Translations under genes and position numbers: made by a program | The notes under the pieces: generated by a model | What the model saw: only the letters and a program-made list of their open reading frames with translations | What the model was told of the DNA's origin: nothing | The model's database searches: none | Source of the DNA: Streptomyces macrolidinus | GTDB taxonomy: Bacteria > Actinomycetota > Actinomycetes > Streptomycetales > Streptomycetaceae | Assembly: GCF_023887685.1 (NCBI RefSeq) | Contig: NZ_JAMWMR010000031.1 | Location: 1 to 63,357, forward strand | Direction of reading: 5' to 3' | DNA: 63,357 bases | Part shown: piece by piece, positions 32,506 to 40,681 of the stretch | Numbering within the stretch: position 1 is the stretch's first letter | Layout of the letters: the number at the start of each line of letters is the position of its first letter

Positions 32506-33374
32506 GCGACGCTCCTGTGGGCGAGGTCGGTGGGAAGGGACGGGGCCGAGGCGGTGTCGAACCTGTCGCGCAGGCGGTGCAGCAGGACGGCCGCGATCAC
32601 GGCGACCAGGGCCGCCACGCCCTGGCCCACGCCCGTGAACGGTGGGAGCGTCTTGTGGCCGGTCGCCGCCGCCGCGGCCAGCAGGGCGATCCACGCACCG
32701 CTGACCAGGGCAGGGGCGGTGACCTGGCCCAGCCGTGCGGTCAGCGCGAGTCCGGTCGCGGTCAGGGCGAGGGCGGGCAGCAGCCAGGCCAGCGCGCGCA
32801 GCCCGTACCCGGGGAGGGCAAGGCTCGCCAGGCCGTTGAGCCCGAGGCTGGCGACCAGCACCGCGACCGTGCGGATCATCAGCAGGCGGAAGCCGTGCAG
32901 CGGGGCGACGAGCGCCATCTCGTAGGTCGGGTCGAGCGCCGGACCGTAGGACAGCGCGACGCCCGCCAGCGGCAGCAGCGGGGCCAGGGCGAGGAAGAGG
33001 GAGGGCGAGTGGACCGTGTACACGCTGATCACCGTCATGAGCAGCACCAGCAGGACCGCGCCCAGCCAGGAGGCGCGCAGCACCGGCGTGGCGGCCAGCA
33101 GGCGCGCCGTGTGGTCGGCGACGCCGCACCGCATCAGCAGGGCCTCGAAGACGCCCGGCCGGGGAGCGTCCAGCTCGGCGTCCAGCCGCTCCCAGCCGAG
33201 GTCCAGGGCGCGCGAGTCGGTGGCCTCCGCGAGGGCCAGCCGACAGGGCGCGCATGCCAGCAGATGCGTGTCGACCGACCACAGGCGGGGCGCCTCCAGC
33301 TCGCCGCGCGCGTAGGCGCGCAGGTCGTCGGTGTCCGCGTGCCATCCCGTGCCGTCGTGCCCGGTGTCTCTCAT
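32502..33374 (-). CDS. Polytopic membrane protein with zinc-finger anti-sigma motif
   Basis: 290 residues. The first 50 contain the ZAS motif H37-x3-C41-x2-C44 (DTHLLACAPCRLA), typical of anti-sigma factors that bind ECF sigma factors. The rest has about six membrane helices (SWLGAVLLVLLMTVISVY, LFLALAPLLPLAGVAL and others), many more than the single helix of usual ZAS proteins. The sigma gene is directly upstream with ATGA overlap, so it probably holds that sigma at the membrane, possibly as part of the ABC complex. Confidence 0.85.
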   Translation of the reverse strand: MRDTGHDGTGWHADTDDLRAYARGELEAPRLWSVDTHLLACAPCRLALAEATDSRALDLGWERLDAELDAPRPGVFEALLMRCGVADHTARLLAATPVLRASWLGAVLLVLLMTVISVYTVHSPSLFLALAPLLPLAGVALSYGPALDPTYEMALVAPLHGFRLLMIRTVAVLVASLGLNGLASLALPGYGLRALAWLLPALALTATGLALTARLGQVTAPALVSGAWIALLAAAAATGHKTLPPFTGVGQGVAALVAVIAAVLLHRLRDRFDTASAPSLPTDLAHRSVA

Positions 33375-33910
33375 GCCAGCTCCTCCCGCAGTCGCCTTCG
33401 CGCACGCTGCGCCCGTGTCTTGACCGTGCCGGGAGGAATGCCGAGGACCACGGCCGCCTCCTTGGTCGTCAGTCCGTCGACCACCGTCGCCTGGAGGACC
33501 GCGCGCAGCTCCGGCGAGAGCCTTATCAGCGCCCCCGCCAGGTCGCCGTGCTGCACTCCCGCCAGGACGCGTTCCTCCGCGGAGGCCTCATGGCGGTGCC
33601 GCAGCCGCGCCAGCGCCTGGCGCAGCCGGCCCCGCGCGCCGTCGCCGCGCAGCGCGTCCACCAGCCGCCGGGCGCCCACGCGCCAGAGCCAGCCGGCCAC
33701 GTCGCCGTCCTCGCGGTAGCGCGCACTGCCGCGCCAGACCGCGAGGAACGTCTCCTGCACGACGTCGTCCACGAGCCCCGGGTCGGCGCATCTGCCGCGC
33801 AGGCGTGCCGTGAGCCACGGCGCATACCGCCGGTACAGCTCCTCGAAGGCGTGACGGTCCCCGTCTGCCGCGGCACGCAGCAGCTCCCCGTCACTTCTCG
33901 TTTCCCTCAC
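33371..33910 (-). CDS. ECF-type RNA polymerase sigma factor
   Basis: 179 residues. Region 2 is GDRHAFEELYRRYAPWLTARL and DDVVQETFLAVWRGSARY; region 4 is LSPELRAVLQATVVDGLTTK and EAAVVLGIPPGTVKTRAQRARRRLREEL. GTG 33910 is the start, with AAGGGG close upstream. It overlaps the anti-sigma gene by 4 bases and leads a five-gene operon. Such operons are often autoregulated by the sigma factor; a promoter should lie in 33911-34020. Confidence 0.93.
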   Translation of the reverse strand: MRETRSDGELLRAAADGDRHAFEELYRRYAPWLTARLRGRCADPGLVDDVVQETFLAVWRGSARYREDGDVAGWLWRVGARRLVDALRGDGARGRLRQALARLRHRHEASAEERVLAGVQHGDLAGALIRLSPELRAVLQATVVDGLTTKEAAVVLGIPPGTVKTRAQRARRRLREELA

Positions 33911-34350
33911 GCCCCTTCATCGGACGAGCCCCCGCGATCGGTTCACGTCCGCGAGAAGAATTTCCGCCCGCCGGATGAATTTCCACGCGCCGCGCGCCCG
34001 CAGGGCTCCGTACCGCCGCTCCTCTTCCTCCCACAGCCCCCGTCCACAGACGGCGCTTCCTCCCACAGCCCCCCGTCCACAGACAGCGCTTCCTCCCACA
34101 ACCCCGTCCGCAGGACGGCGAAGGCAGAGGGCTGCGGACGTCCGCGGGCCTCCCCCCGCTATCCCGCACGTCATGTAGCCGTAACCAGTGATTCAGACGG
34201 GCTTGCGACGCTCGGCCAATGAATGCCGCCCCAGAGCCCCTGCCGCCCCCGCGATCCGGGGCCGGTGCGGAGCGCGGGCGCCGCCTCGCCGCGCCGCCGC
34301 CTTCGCGCTCCGACGCGCCCGTCACCCGTTCGGCGCGGAAGAATGGGTTC
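33911..34350. promoter_or_regulatory. Divergent sigma-ppk intergenic region
   Basis: About 440 bases between divergent starts. It holds a three-copy 32-bp tandem repeat (34024-34120). GTTCACGTCCG near 33937 resembles a PHO-box half, and TTCATCCGGC on the minus strand near 33972-33981 resembles another, but they are not in tandem. An in-frame ATG for ppk at 34219 exists, so part may be coding. No other gene is seen. Confidence 0.4.
34024..34120. repeat. Three tandem copies of a 32-33 bp repeat
   Basis: Units at 34024-34055, 34056-34088 and 34089-34120 share CTTCCTCCCACAGCCCC followed by CGTCCACAGACGGCG, the third unit being more diverged (CCGCAGGACGGCG). There are no spacers, so this is a minisatellite and not a CRISPR. 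Confidence 0.85.
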
Positions 34351-36681
34351 ATGAGCCAGCAGAATGCCGAGGCAGCACAGCGGGCACAGAATCAGCGGGC
34401 ACAGGACCGGCGGGCACAGGACGAGCCGTCGGCGCAGGACCGGTCGGTCCCCACCGAGGCAGAGTCCTCGGAGCGGGCGAGCGCGCGGACCCGGCAGCCC
34501 TCCGTGGGCTCCCTCACCGCGCGCCGCCCCCACGCCGTGGCCGGGGCGGTCTCCGACCTGGAGCCGGACCTCGACGCGGACCTGGACGTGTACGAGGAGC
34601 CCGAGGGCGCCCAGCTCCCCCCGGGCCGCTTCCTCGACCGGGAGCGGAGCTGGCTCCAGTTCAACGAGCGGGTGCTGGAACTGGCCGAGGACCCGCACAC
34701 CCCGCTGCTCGAACGCGCGAAGTTCCTGGCGATCTTCGCGAGCAATCTGGACGAGTTCTTCATGGTCCGGGTCGCGGGCCTCAAGCGCCGTATCGCCACC
34801 GGGGTCGCCACCCACTCCGCCTCCGGTCTCCAGCCGCGCGAGGTGCTGGAGATGATATGGGCCCGGTCCCGCGAGCTCATGGCCCGGCACGCGGCCTGCT
34901 TCCACGAGGACGTCGCCCCGGCACTCGCGGACGAGGGCGTACAGCTCGTGCGCTGGAGCGAGCTGACCGAGAAGGAGCAGGCGCGCCTGTTCACGCTCTT
35001 CCGGCACCAGATCTTCCCGGTGCTGACCCCGCTGGCCGTGGACCCCGCGCACCCCTTCCCGTACATCTCGGGGCTGTCCCTGAACCTCGCGGTCGTCGTG
35101 CGCAACCCGGTCTCCGGCCACCGCCACTTCGCGCGCGTCAAGGTCCCGCCGCTGCTCTCCCGCTTCCTGGAGGCCTCCCCGCAGCGCTACGTCCCCATCG
35201 AGGACGTCATCGCCGCCCATCTGGAGGAGCTGTTCCCCGGCATGGAGGTCCTGGAGCACCACACCTTCCGGATCACCCGCAACGAGGACCTGGAGGTCGA
35301 GGAGGACGACGCCGAGAACCTGCTCCAGGCCCTGGAGAAGGAGCTGATGCGGCGCCGCTTCGGGCCGCCGGTGCGGCTGGAGGTGGAGGAGTCGATCGAC
35401 CGTTACGTCCTCGATCTCCTGGTGCGCGAGCTGAAGATCTCCGAGGCCGAGGTGTACCCGCTGCCCGGCCCCCTGGACCTCACGGGCCTGTTCGGCATCG
35501 CCAACCTCGACCGCCCCGAGCTGAAGTACCAGAAGTACGTCGCGGGCACCCACCGCGACCTCTCCGAGGTCGAGTCGGCGTCGGCGCCCGACATCTTCGC
35601 GGCGCTGCGCGAGCGGGACGTGCTGCTGCACCACCCGTACGACTCCTTCTCCACCTCCGTCCAGGCGTTCCTGGAGCAGGCCGCCGGGGACCCGGACGTC
35701 CTCGCCATCAAGCAGACGCTGTACAGGACCTCGGAGACCTCGCCGATCGTCGACGCGCTCATCGACGCGGCGGAGTCCGGCAAGCAGGTCCTCGTCCTGG
35801 TCGAGATCAAGGCCCGCTTCGACGAGCAGGCCAACATCAGCTGGGCCCGCAAGCTGGAGGAGGCGGGCTGCCATGTCGTGTACGGCCTCGTGGGCCTGAA
35901 GACCCACTGCAAGCTGTCGCTCGTCGTACGGCAGGAGGGCGACACGCTGCGCCGCTACAGCCATGTGGGCACGGGCAACTACCACCCCAAGACCGCACGT
36001 CTGTACGAGGACCTGGGGCTGTTGACCGCCGATCCGCAGGTCGGCGCGGATCTGTCCGACCTCTTCAACCGGCTCTCGGGCTACTCGCGCCGCGAGACCT
36101 ACCGCCGCCTGCTCGTCGCCCCGAGGTCCCTGCGCGACGGTCTGATCTCCCGGATCGACAAGGAGATCCAGCACCACAACGCCGGACGGCCCGCGTACGT
36201 CCGTATCAAGGTCAACTCGATGGTGGACGAGGCGGTCGTCGACGCGCTCTACCGGGCGTCCAAGGCCGGTGTCCCGGTCGACGTCTGGGTGCGCGGCATC
36301 TGCGCGCTGCGGCCCGGCGTCCCCGGTCTGTCCGAGAACATCCGCGTACGGTCCGTCCTCGGCCGCTTCCTCGAACACTCCCGCGTCTTCGTCTTCGCGG
36401 GCGGCGGCGAACCCGAGGTGTGGATCGGCAGCGCCGACATGATGCACCGCAACCTCGACCGCCGTATCGAGGCACTCGTCAGGGTCACCGACCCGGCGCA
36501 CCGGGCGACCCTCAACCGGCTCCTGGAGACCGGCATGTCCGACACCACCTCCTCCTGGCACCTGGGGGCGGACGGCGAGTGGACCCGGCACGCGACCGAC
36601 GCGGACGGCCAGCCCCTGCGCAACATCCAGGAGATGCTCATTGACGCCCGGAGGCGCCGGCGTGGCACAGCAGCACCTTGA
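34351..36681 (+). CDS. ppk: Polyphosphate kinase PPK1
   Basis: 776 residues from ATG 34351 (MSQQNAEAAQRAQNQRAQ); ATG 34219 is an upstream alternative. The first 100 residues are a low-complexity extension seen in streptomycete PPKs. The core has RFLDRERSWLQFNERVLELA, FASNLDEFFMVRVAGLKRR, the catalytic His in YSHVGTGNYHPKTA and a second phospholipase-D-like region (VFVFAGGGEPEVWIGSADMMHRNLDRRIE). It reversibly transfers ATP phosphate to polyphosphate. In S. lividans ppk is under PhoP control, as I recall. The stop overlaps the CHAD gene. Confidence 0.96.
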   Translation: MSQQNAEAAQRAQNQRAQDRRAQDEPSAQDRSVPTEAESSERASARTRQPSVGSLTARRPHAVAGAVSDLEPDLDADLDVYEEPEGAQLPPGRFLDRERSWLQFNERVLELAEDPHTPLLERAKFLAIFASNLDEFFMVRVAGLKRRIATGVATHSASGLQPREVLEMIWARSRELMARHAACFHEDVAPALADEGVQLVRWSELTEKEQARLFTLFRHQIFPVLTPLAVDPAHPFPYISGLSLNLAVVVRNPVSGHRHFARVKVPPLLSRFLEASPQRYVPIEDVIAAHLEELFPGMEVLEHHTFRITRNEDLEVEEDDAENLLQALEKELMRRRFGPPVRLEVEESIDRYVLDLLVRELKISEAEVYPLPGPLDLTGLFGIANLDRPELKYQKYVAGTHRDLSEVESASAPDIFAALRERDVLLHHPYDSFSTSVQAFLEQAAGDPDVLAIKQTLYRTSETSPIVDALIDAAESGKQVLVLVEIKARFDEQANISWARKLEEAGCHVVYGLVGLKTHCKLSLVVRQEGDTLRRYSHVGTGNYHPKTARLYEDLGLLTADPQVGADLSDLFNRLSGYSRRETYRRLLVAPRSLRDGLISRIDKEIQHHNAGRPAYVRIKVNSMVDEAVVDALYRASKAGVPVDVWVRGICALRPGVPGLSENIRVRSVLGRFLEHSRVFVFAGGGEPEVWIGSADMMHRNLDRRIEALVRVTDPAHRATLNRLLETGMSDTTSSWHLGADGEWTRHATDADGQPLRNIQEMLIDARRRRRGTAAP

Positions 36682-37714
36682 TCCGTCCACCATCGGCCGC
36701 GCGGCCCCGACCCTGCCCGGGGAGGACCGGCCCGGGGAGGCTCTCGCCGACTATCTGAGGGCCCAGGCCACGGGGTTCCTCCGCGCGCTGCGCCATCACC
36801 AGGACAGCGGGGAGGCCGGGAGCGCGGAGGACCTCGGGGACGCGGCGCTCGCGCTGCGCCGCTCGGCCCGCCGCATCAGCGGCACGCTCCACACGTTCCG
36901 CCCCCTGCTCGACGCCGACTGGTCCGAGCGGATGCGCGCCGAACTGGCCTGGCTGTCGGGCACGCTGGCCCGCGAGCACGCCTACGCGGCCCGGCTCGAA
37001 CGGCTGCTGACCGCCCTGCACCGGCTGTCCGGCTCCTCGGCGCTTCCCGCACAGCCGGGGAGCACGGGCAGGACATCCGGCGCCCCCGAGCGCGGCGCCC
37101 TGACCGTCGGCGCGGCAAAGGCGGGCGCCCTGCTGGACCGCCAGCTCACCCTGGCCCGCACACGCGCGCACTCGGCGGCCCTCCAGGCCCTCGGGTCCAG
37201 CCGCTTCCACGCGGTGGCCGACAGCGTCGCCGTCCTCGCCAGCGAGGTCCCGCTCACGTCCGCCGCGGCCGGGGCCGATCTGTGCAGACCCGTCGCAGCG
37301 GCACAGGAGCGGCTGTACGAGGCGGTGGCCGCGCTGCCGCTGATCACCTCGGGCCAGCCGTACACCGCCGCGGCCCTGGTCGGCAGCCTGTCCCCGGACC
37401 CGGCCCCGCATCCGCAGGACGGCCCCTGGCATCAGGCCCGGCTGCTGCTGCGGCTGTACCGCTACGCCCGGGAGGTCCAGGGCGAGGACACGCCCGTCGA
37501 CGTACGGCTGCCCGCCGCGGGCCAGGCCCTGGAGCGGCACCGGGACGCCGCGGAGGCAGCAGCCGCGGCGGCCGGGGCGGCGCGTACCCCGCGCATCGCC
37601 CCGGCCACGGCGTACGCCCTCGGCGTGCTGCATGCCGACCAGCGTCATGAAGTGGAGGCCGCCCGTTTCGCCTTCCAGCAGTCGTGGCAGAGGCAGACGG
37701 TGGGGACCGCGTAG
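36662..37714 (+). CDS. CHAD-domain protein
   Basis: 350 residues from GTG 36662, with GGAGG 7 bases upstream inside the end of ppk (20-base overlap). The sequence is an Arg/His-rich helical bundle (ALRHHQDSGEAG, ALALRRSARRISGTLHTFRPLLD, WLSGTLAREHAYAARLERLL) typical of CHAD. CHAD domains bind polyphosphate through basic residues, so coupling to ppk makes sense functionally: the product probably binds polyphosphate made by its neighbour. Confidence 0.88.
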   Translation: MAQQHLDPSTIGRAAPTLPGEDRPGEALADYLRAQATGFLRALRHHQDSGEAGSAEDLGDAALALRRSARRISGTLHTFRPLLDADWSERMRAELAWLSGTLAREHAYAARLERLLTALHRLSGSSALPAQPGSTGRTSGAPERGALTVGAAKAGALLDRQLTLARTRAHSAALQALGSSRFHAVADSVAVLASEVPLTSAAAGADLCRPVAAAQERLYEAVAALPLITSGQPYTAAALVGSLSPDPAPHPQDGPWHQARLLLRLYRYAREVQGEDTPVDVRLPAAGQALERHRDAAEAAAAAAGAARTPRIAPATAYALGVLHADQRHEVEAARFAFQQSWQRQTVGTA

Positions 37715-37771
37715 GCACCCGTACGGCGGCGCGGCGCGCCGCGGTCACGAGGAAGGAGCCGTGAGCACCCG

Positions 37772-38185
37772 ATGAGCGACGACATCATCCGCGCGGCGGG
37801 CTGTGTCCTGTGGCGCCGCTCCCCCGTCGACGGCGAGGTGGAGATCTGCCTGGTCCACCGGCCGAAGTACGACGACTGGTCGCATCCGAAGGGCAAGCTC
37901 AAGCCGGGCGAGGACCCGCTCGCGGGCGCGCTGCGGGAGGTGGCGGAGGAGACGGGGTACGCCGCGCTGCCCGGCGCCGCCCTGCCCACGGTCCATTACG
38001 TGGCGAACGGCCGCCCCAAGCAGGTCTACTACTGGGCGGCCGAGGCGGGCGACGGCTCCTTCAGGCCCAGCCGTGAGGTGGACCGGATCCTGTGGCTTCC
38101 GCCGGCCGCGACCCGGACCCGTCTCACACGGCCGCGTGACCGCGAACTCATGGACATCGTTCTCCAGGCGTTGAACCCGATATAG
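37772..38185 (+). CDS. Nudix hydrolase (MutT-like)
   Basis: 137 residues. The Nudix box is complete in GKLKPGEDPLAGALREVAEETGY (start GKLKPGED, end REVAEETGY). Its size and N-terminus (AAGCVLWRR) resemble MutT1-like hydrolases, though the histidine-phosphatase half of mycobacterial MutT1 is absent. Substrates could be oxidised nucleotides or diadenosine/inositol polyphosphates. Upstream, GGAAGGAG precedes a 4-codon GTG mini-ORF whose TGA overlaps ATG 37772. It completes a ppk-CHAD-Nudix set. Confidence 0.9.
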   Translation: MSDDIIRAAGCVLWRRSPVDGEVEICLVHRPKYDDWSHPKGKLKPGEDPLAGALREVAEETGYAALPGAALPTVHYVANGRPKQVYYWAAEAGDGSFRPSREVDRILWLPPAATRTRLTRPRDRELMDIVLQALNPI

Positions 38186-38286
38186 GCCACGGTCGTGCCC
38201 CGCGCACCGCGGTGTCCTCCCGTGTCGCCCCCGCGTACCCGGCCGCGGACGTAAGCGTTCCGTGACCTCACCACACCGTCCGCAGG

Positions 38287-38330
38287 GGTTCACCCTCCGT
38301 TCACTCACGTCCATCGGCGCCTTCACCTGA
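38287..38330 (+). promoter_or_regulatory. PHO box before pstS
   Basis: Four consecutive 11-base units match the PhoP direct-repeat pattern: GGTTCACCCTC, CGTTCACTCAC, GTCCATCGGCG and CCTTCACCTGA. A -10-like CCTAAT follows at 38334-38339, so the last unit overlaps the -35 region, as in PhoP-activated promoters. This should make pstSCAB inducible by phosphate limitation. Confidence 0.88.
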
Positions 38331-38450
38331 ACTGCCTAATTTCGGCCTTACCAGAGGAAGCGGGCGCGGCCTCGTCGAGGACGCGGACGCCCCTCCCCCA
38401 CTTCGCACGCCGCCGAACAGGATGGCGGCTCCTGGAAGGAACACCCGAAA

Positions 38451-39578
38451 GTGAAGCTTCAGCGCATGAACCGGCGGGCCCTCACCCTCGGTGCTCTCGC
38501 CGTCTCCGGCGCCCTGGCCCTCACGGCGTGCGGCTCCGACGACACGGGGGACAAGAGCAGCCCGTCGGCCTCCTCGGCGGCGAAGGCCGGCTCGATCAAG
38601 TGCGACGACGCCAAGGGCCAGCTCCTCGCCGACGGCTCCTCGGCGCAGAAGAACGCGATCGACGCCTGGGTGGCGCAGTTCTCCCAGGCCTGCTCCGGTG
38701 TGCAGATCAACTACAAGGGCGGCGGCTCCGGCGCGGGCGTCACCGCGTTCACCCAGGGCCAGGTCGCCTTCGCCGGTTCGGACTCCGCGCTGAAGCCCGA
38801 GGAGATCGAGGCCTCCAAGCAGGTCTGCAAGGGCGGCCAGGCCATCGACCTGCCGATGGTCGGCGGCCCGATCGCGGTCGGCTACAACCTGCCGGGCGTC
38901 GACAACCTGGTGCTGGACGCCGAGACCCTGGCCAAGATCTTCGACGGCCAGATCAAGACGTGGGACGACGCGGCGATCAAGAAGCTGAACCCCGACGCCA
39001 AGCTGCCCTCCACCAAGATCCAGGCCTTCCACCGCTCGGACGAGTCCGGCACCACGGACAACTTCACCAAGTACCTGAAGGCCGCCGCCCCGTCCGTCTG
39101 GGGCAAGTACGCCGGTGGCAAGGCATGGGAGGCCAAGGGCGGCCAGTCCGCTCCGCAGTCCTCGGGTGTGGCCGCGCAGGTCAAGCAGACCGCGGGCGCC
39201 ATCGGCTACTTCGAGCTGTCGTACGCCAAGGACATGTCCACGGTGTCCATCGCCACGGGCGCCTCCGCCCCGGTCAAGGCCACCGTCGACAACGCCACCA
39301 AGGCCATCGCGGACGCCAAGGTCGTCGGCACCGGCAAGGACCTCGCGCTGGAGCTGAACTACGGCACCAAGGCCGACGGCGCCTACCCGATCGTCCTGGT
39401 CACCTACGAGATCGCCTGCGACAAGGGCAACAAGGCGGACACCCTGCCCGCCACCAAGGCCTTCCTGCGCTACCTCGCCGGCACGGAAGGCCAGTCGGTG
39501 CTGAGCCAGAACGACTACGCCCCGATCCCCGACGCCATCATCACCAAGGTCCGCAGCACCATCGAGGGCCTGAGCTGA
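38451..39578 (+). CDS. pstS: PstS, phosphate-binding lipoprotein
   Basis: 375 residues. A lipoprotein signal ends in the lipobox LTAC with Cys27. The mature protein has the phosphate-binding pattern ADGSSAQKNAIDAW, YKGGGSGAGVTAF, FAGSDSALKP, FHRSDESGTTDNFTKYL. It captures phosphate outside the membrane for PstCAB. GTG 38451 follows GGAAGGA by 10 bases. A PHO box lies about 120 bases upstream. Two perfect hairpins separate it from pstC. Confidence 0.97.
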   Translation: MKLQRMNRRALTLGALAVSGALALTACGSDDTGDKSSPSASSAAKAGSIKCDDAKGQLLADGSSAQKNAIDAWVAQFSQACSGVQINYKGGGSGAGVTAFTQGQVAFAGSDSALKPEEIEASKQVCKGGQAIDLPMVGGPIAVGYNLPGVDNLVLDAETLAKIFDGQIKTWDDAAIKKLNPDAKLPSTKIQAFHRSDESGTTDNFTKYLKAAAPSVWGKYAGGKAWEAKGGQSAPQSSGVAAQVKQTAGAIGYFELSYAKDMSTVSIATGASAPVKATVDNATKAIADAKVVGTGKDLALELNYGTKADGAYPIVLVTYEIACDKGNKADTLPATKAFLRYLAGTEGQSVLSQNDYAPIPDAIITKVRSTIEGLS

Positions 39579-39585
39579 CCTGAGT

Positions 39586-39620
39586 GTGCGGTCCGGTCCC
39601 CCCAAGAGACCGGACCGCAC
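39586..39620 (+). terminator. 13-bp hairpin after pstS
   Basis: GTGCGGTCCGGTC (39586-39598) pairs perfectly with GACCGGACCGCAC (39608-39620) over a 9-base loop, starting 8 bases after the pstS stop. It may terminate part of the transcription or protect the pstS 3' end, giving more PstS than PstCAB. Confidence 0.7.
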
Positions 39621-39640
39621 CGTCCGGTGCACCGCCGCCT

Positions 39641-39665
39641 GGAGCCGCACACCGCGTGCGGCTCC
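39641..39665 (+). terminator. Second hairpin in the pstS-pstC gap
   Basis: GGAGCCGCAC (39641-39650) pairs with GTGCGGCTCC (39656-39665) over 5 bases. It ends 17 bases before the pstC start, close to the pstC ribosome binding site (CCGGAG at about 39671), so it may also affect pstC translation. Confidence 0.6.
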
Positions 39666-39682
39666 GCAGACCGGAGAACCCG

Positions 39683-40681
39683 ATGGACATAACAACACCC
39701 GACACCCAAGAGCCCCACCCCGCTCCGCGGCCTCCCGCGCCCGGGCGCAAGCACACCGCCACCCGGCCCGGAGACCGCATCTTCCTCGGCCTCTCCCGCG
39801 GGGCGGGCATCCTGCTCCTGGTGATCATGGCCGCGATCGCGGCCTTCCTCGCCTACCGCGCGTCCCTGGCCATCACCAAGGACCACGGCAACTTCCTCAC
39901 CACCCTCGAGTGGAACACCGGCGTCACCCCGCCGGTCTTCGGCATCGCCGTACTGGCCTTCGGCACGGTGGTCTCCTCGGTCATCGCCATGGTCCTCGCG
40001 GTCCCGGTCGCGGTCGCCATCGCGCTCTTCCTCACGCACTACGCCCCGCGCAAGGTCTCCGGCCCCATCGCGTACGTGATCGACCTGCTCGCCGCCGTGC
40101 CGTCCATCGTCTACGGCCTGTGGGGCGCCCTGGTCCTCGTACCGAACCTGAACGGCCTGTTCGGCTGGCTGGACACCTACCTCGGCTGGACCGGCGTCTT
40201 CTCCTGGGACGGCGGCGCGCCCCGCTCGATGCTCACCGTCGGCATCCTGCTCGCGATCATGATCCTGCCGATCATCACCAATGTGAGCCGTGAGGTCTTC
40301 CGGCAGGTCCCGCGGATGCACGAGGAGGCGGCCCTGGCCCTCGGCGCCACGCGCTGGGAGGTCGTCCGCATGGCCGTCCTGCCCTTCGGCCGCTCCGGCG
40401 TCGTCTCCGCCTCCATGCTCGGCCTCGGCCGCGCGCTCGGCGAGACGATGGCCGTCGCCACCGTGCTCTCCCCGGACTTCCTCATCCACGGCAGCCTGCT
40501 CAACCCGGGCGGCGGCACCTTCGCCCAGAACATCGCCAGCAAGTTCAGCGAGGCCTCGGAGTTCGGCCGTGACGCGCTGATCGCCTCCGGTCTGGTCCTG
40601 TTCGTCATCACCCTGCTGGTCAACGGCGCGGCCCGCATGATCATCGCCCGTCGCAAGGAGTACTCGGGGGCCAACGCATGA
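39683..40681 (+). CDS. pstC: PstC, phosphate ABC permease
   Basis: 332 residues from ATG 39683. A 30-residue Pro-rich cytoplasmic tail precedes six membrane helices. The inner-membrane permease (EAA) motif is EEAALALGATRWEVVRMAVLPFGRSGVV, and GLGRALGETMAVATVLS is typical of PstC. It pairs with PstA to form the channel. The stop overlaps pstA by 4 bases (ATGA). Confidence 0.97.
   Translation: MDITTPDTQEPHPAPRPPAPGRKHTATRPGDRIFLGLSRGAGILLLVIMAAIAAFLAYRASLAITKDHGNFLTTLEWNTGVTPPVFGIAVLAFGTVVSSVIAMVLAVPVAVAIALFLTHYAPRKVSGPIAYVIDLLAAVPSIVYGLWGALVLVPNLNGLFGWLDTYLGWTGVFSWDGGAPRSMLTVGILLAIMILPIITNVSREVFRQVPRMHEEAALALGATRWEVVRMAVLPFGRSGVVSASMLGLGRALGETMAVATVLSPDFLIHGSLLNPGGGTFAQNIASKFSEASEFGRDALIASGLVLFVITLLVNGAARMIIARRKEYSGANA

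Noticed and set aside
33937..33981. A PHO box between ECF sigma and ppk
   Set aside because: Two isolated half-like sequences on opposite strands, not the tandem 11-base units seen before pstS; too weak to annotate as a site.
34024..34120. Regular repeats suggesting a CRISPR array
   Set aside because: The three units are adjacent with no spacers, and no cas genes are present.
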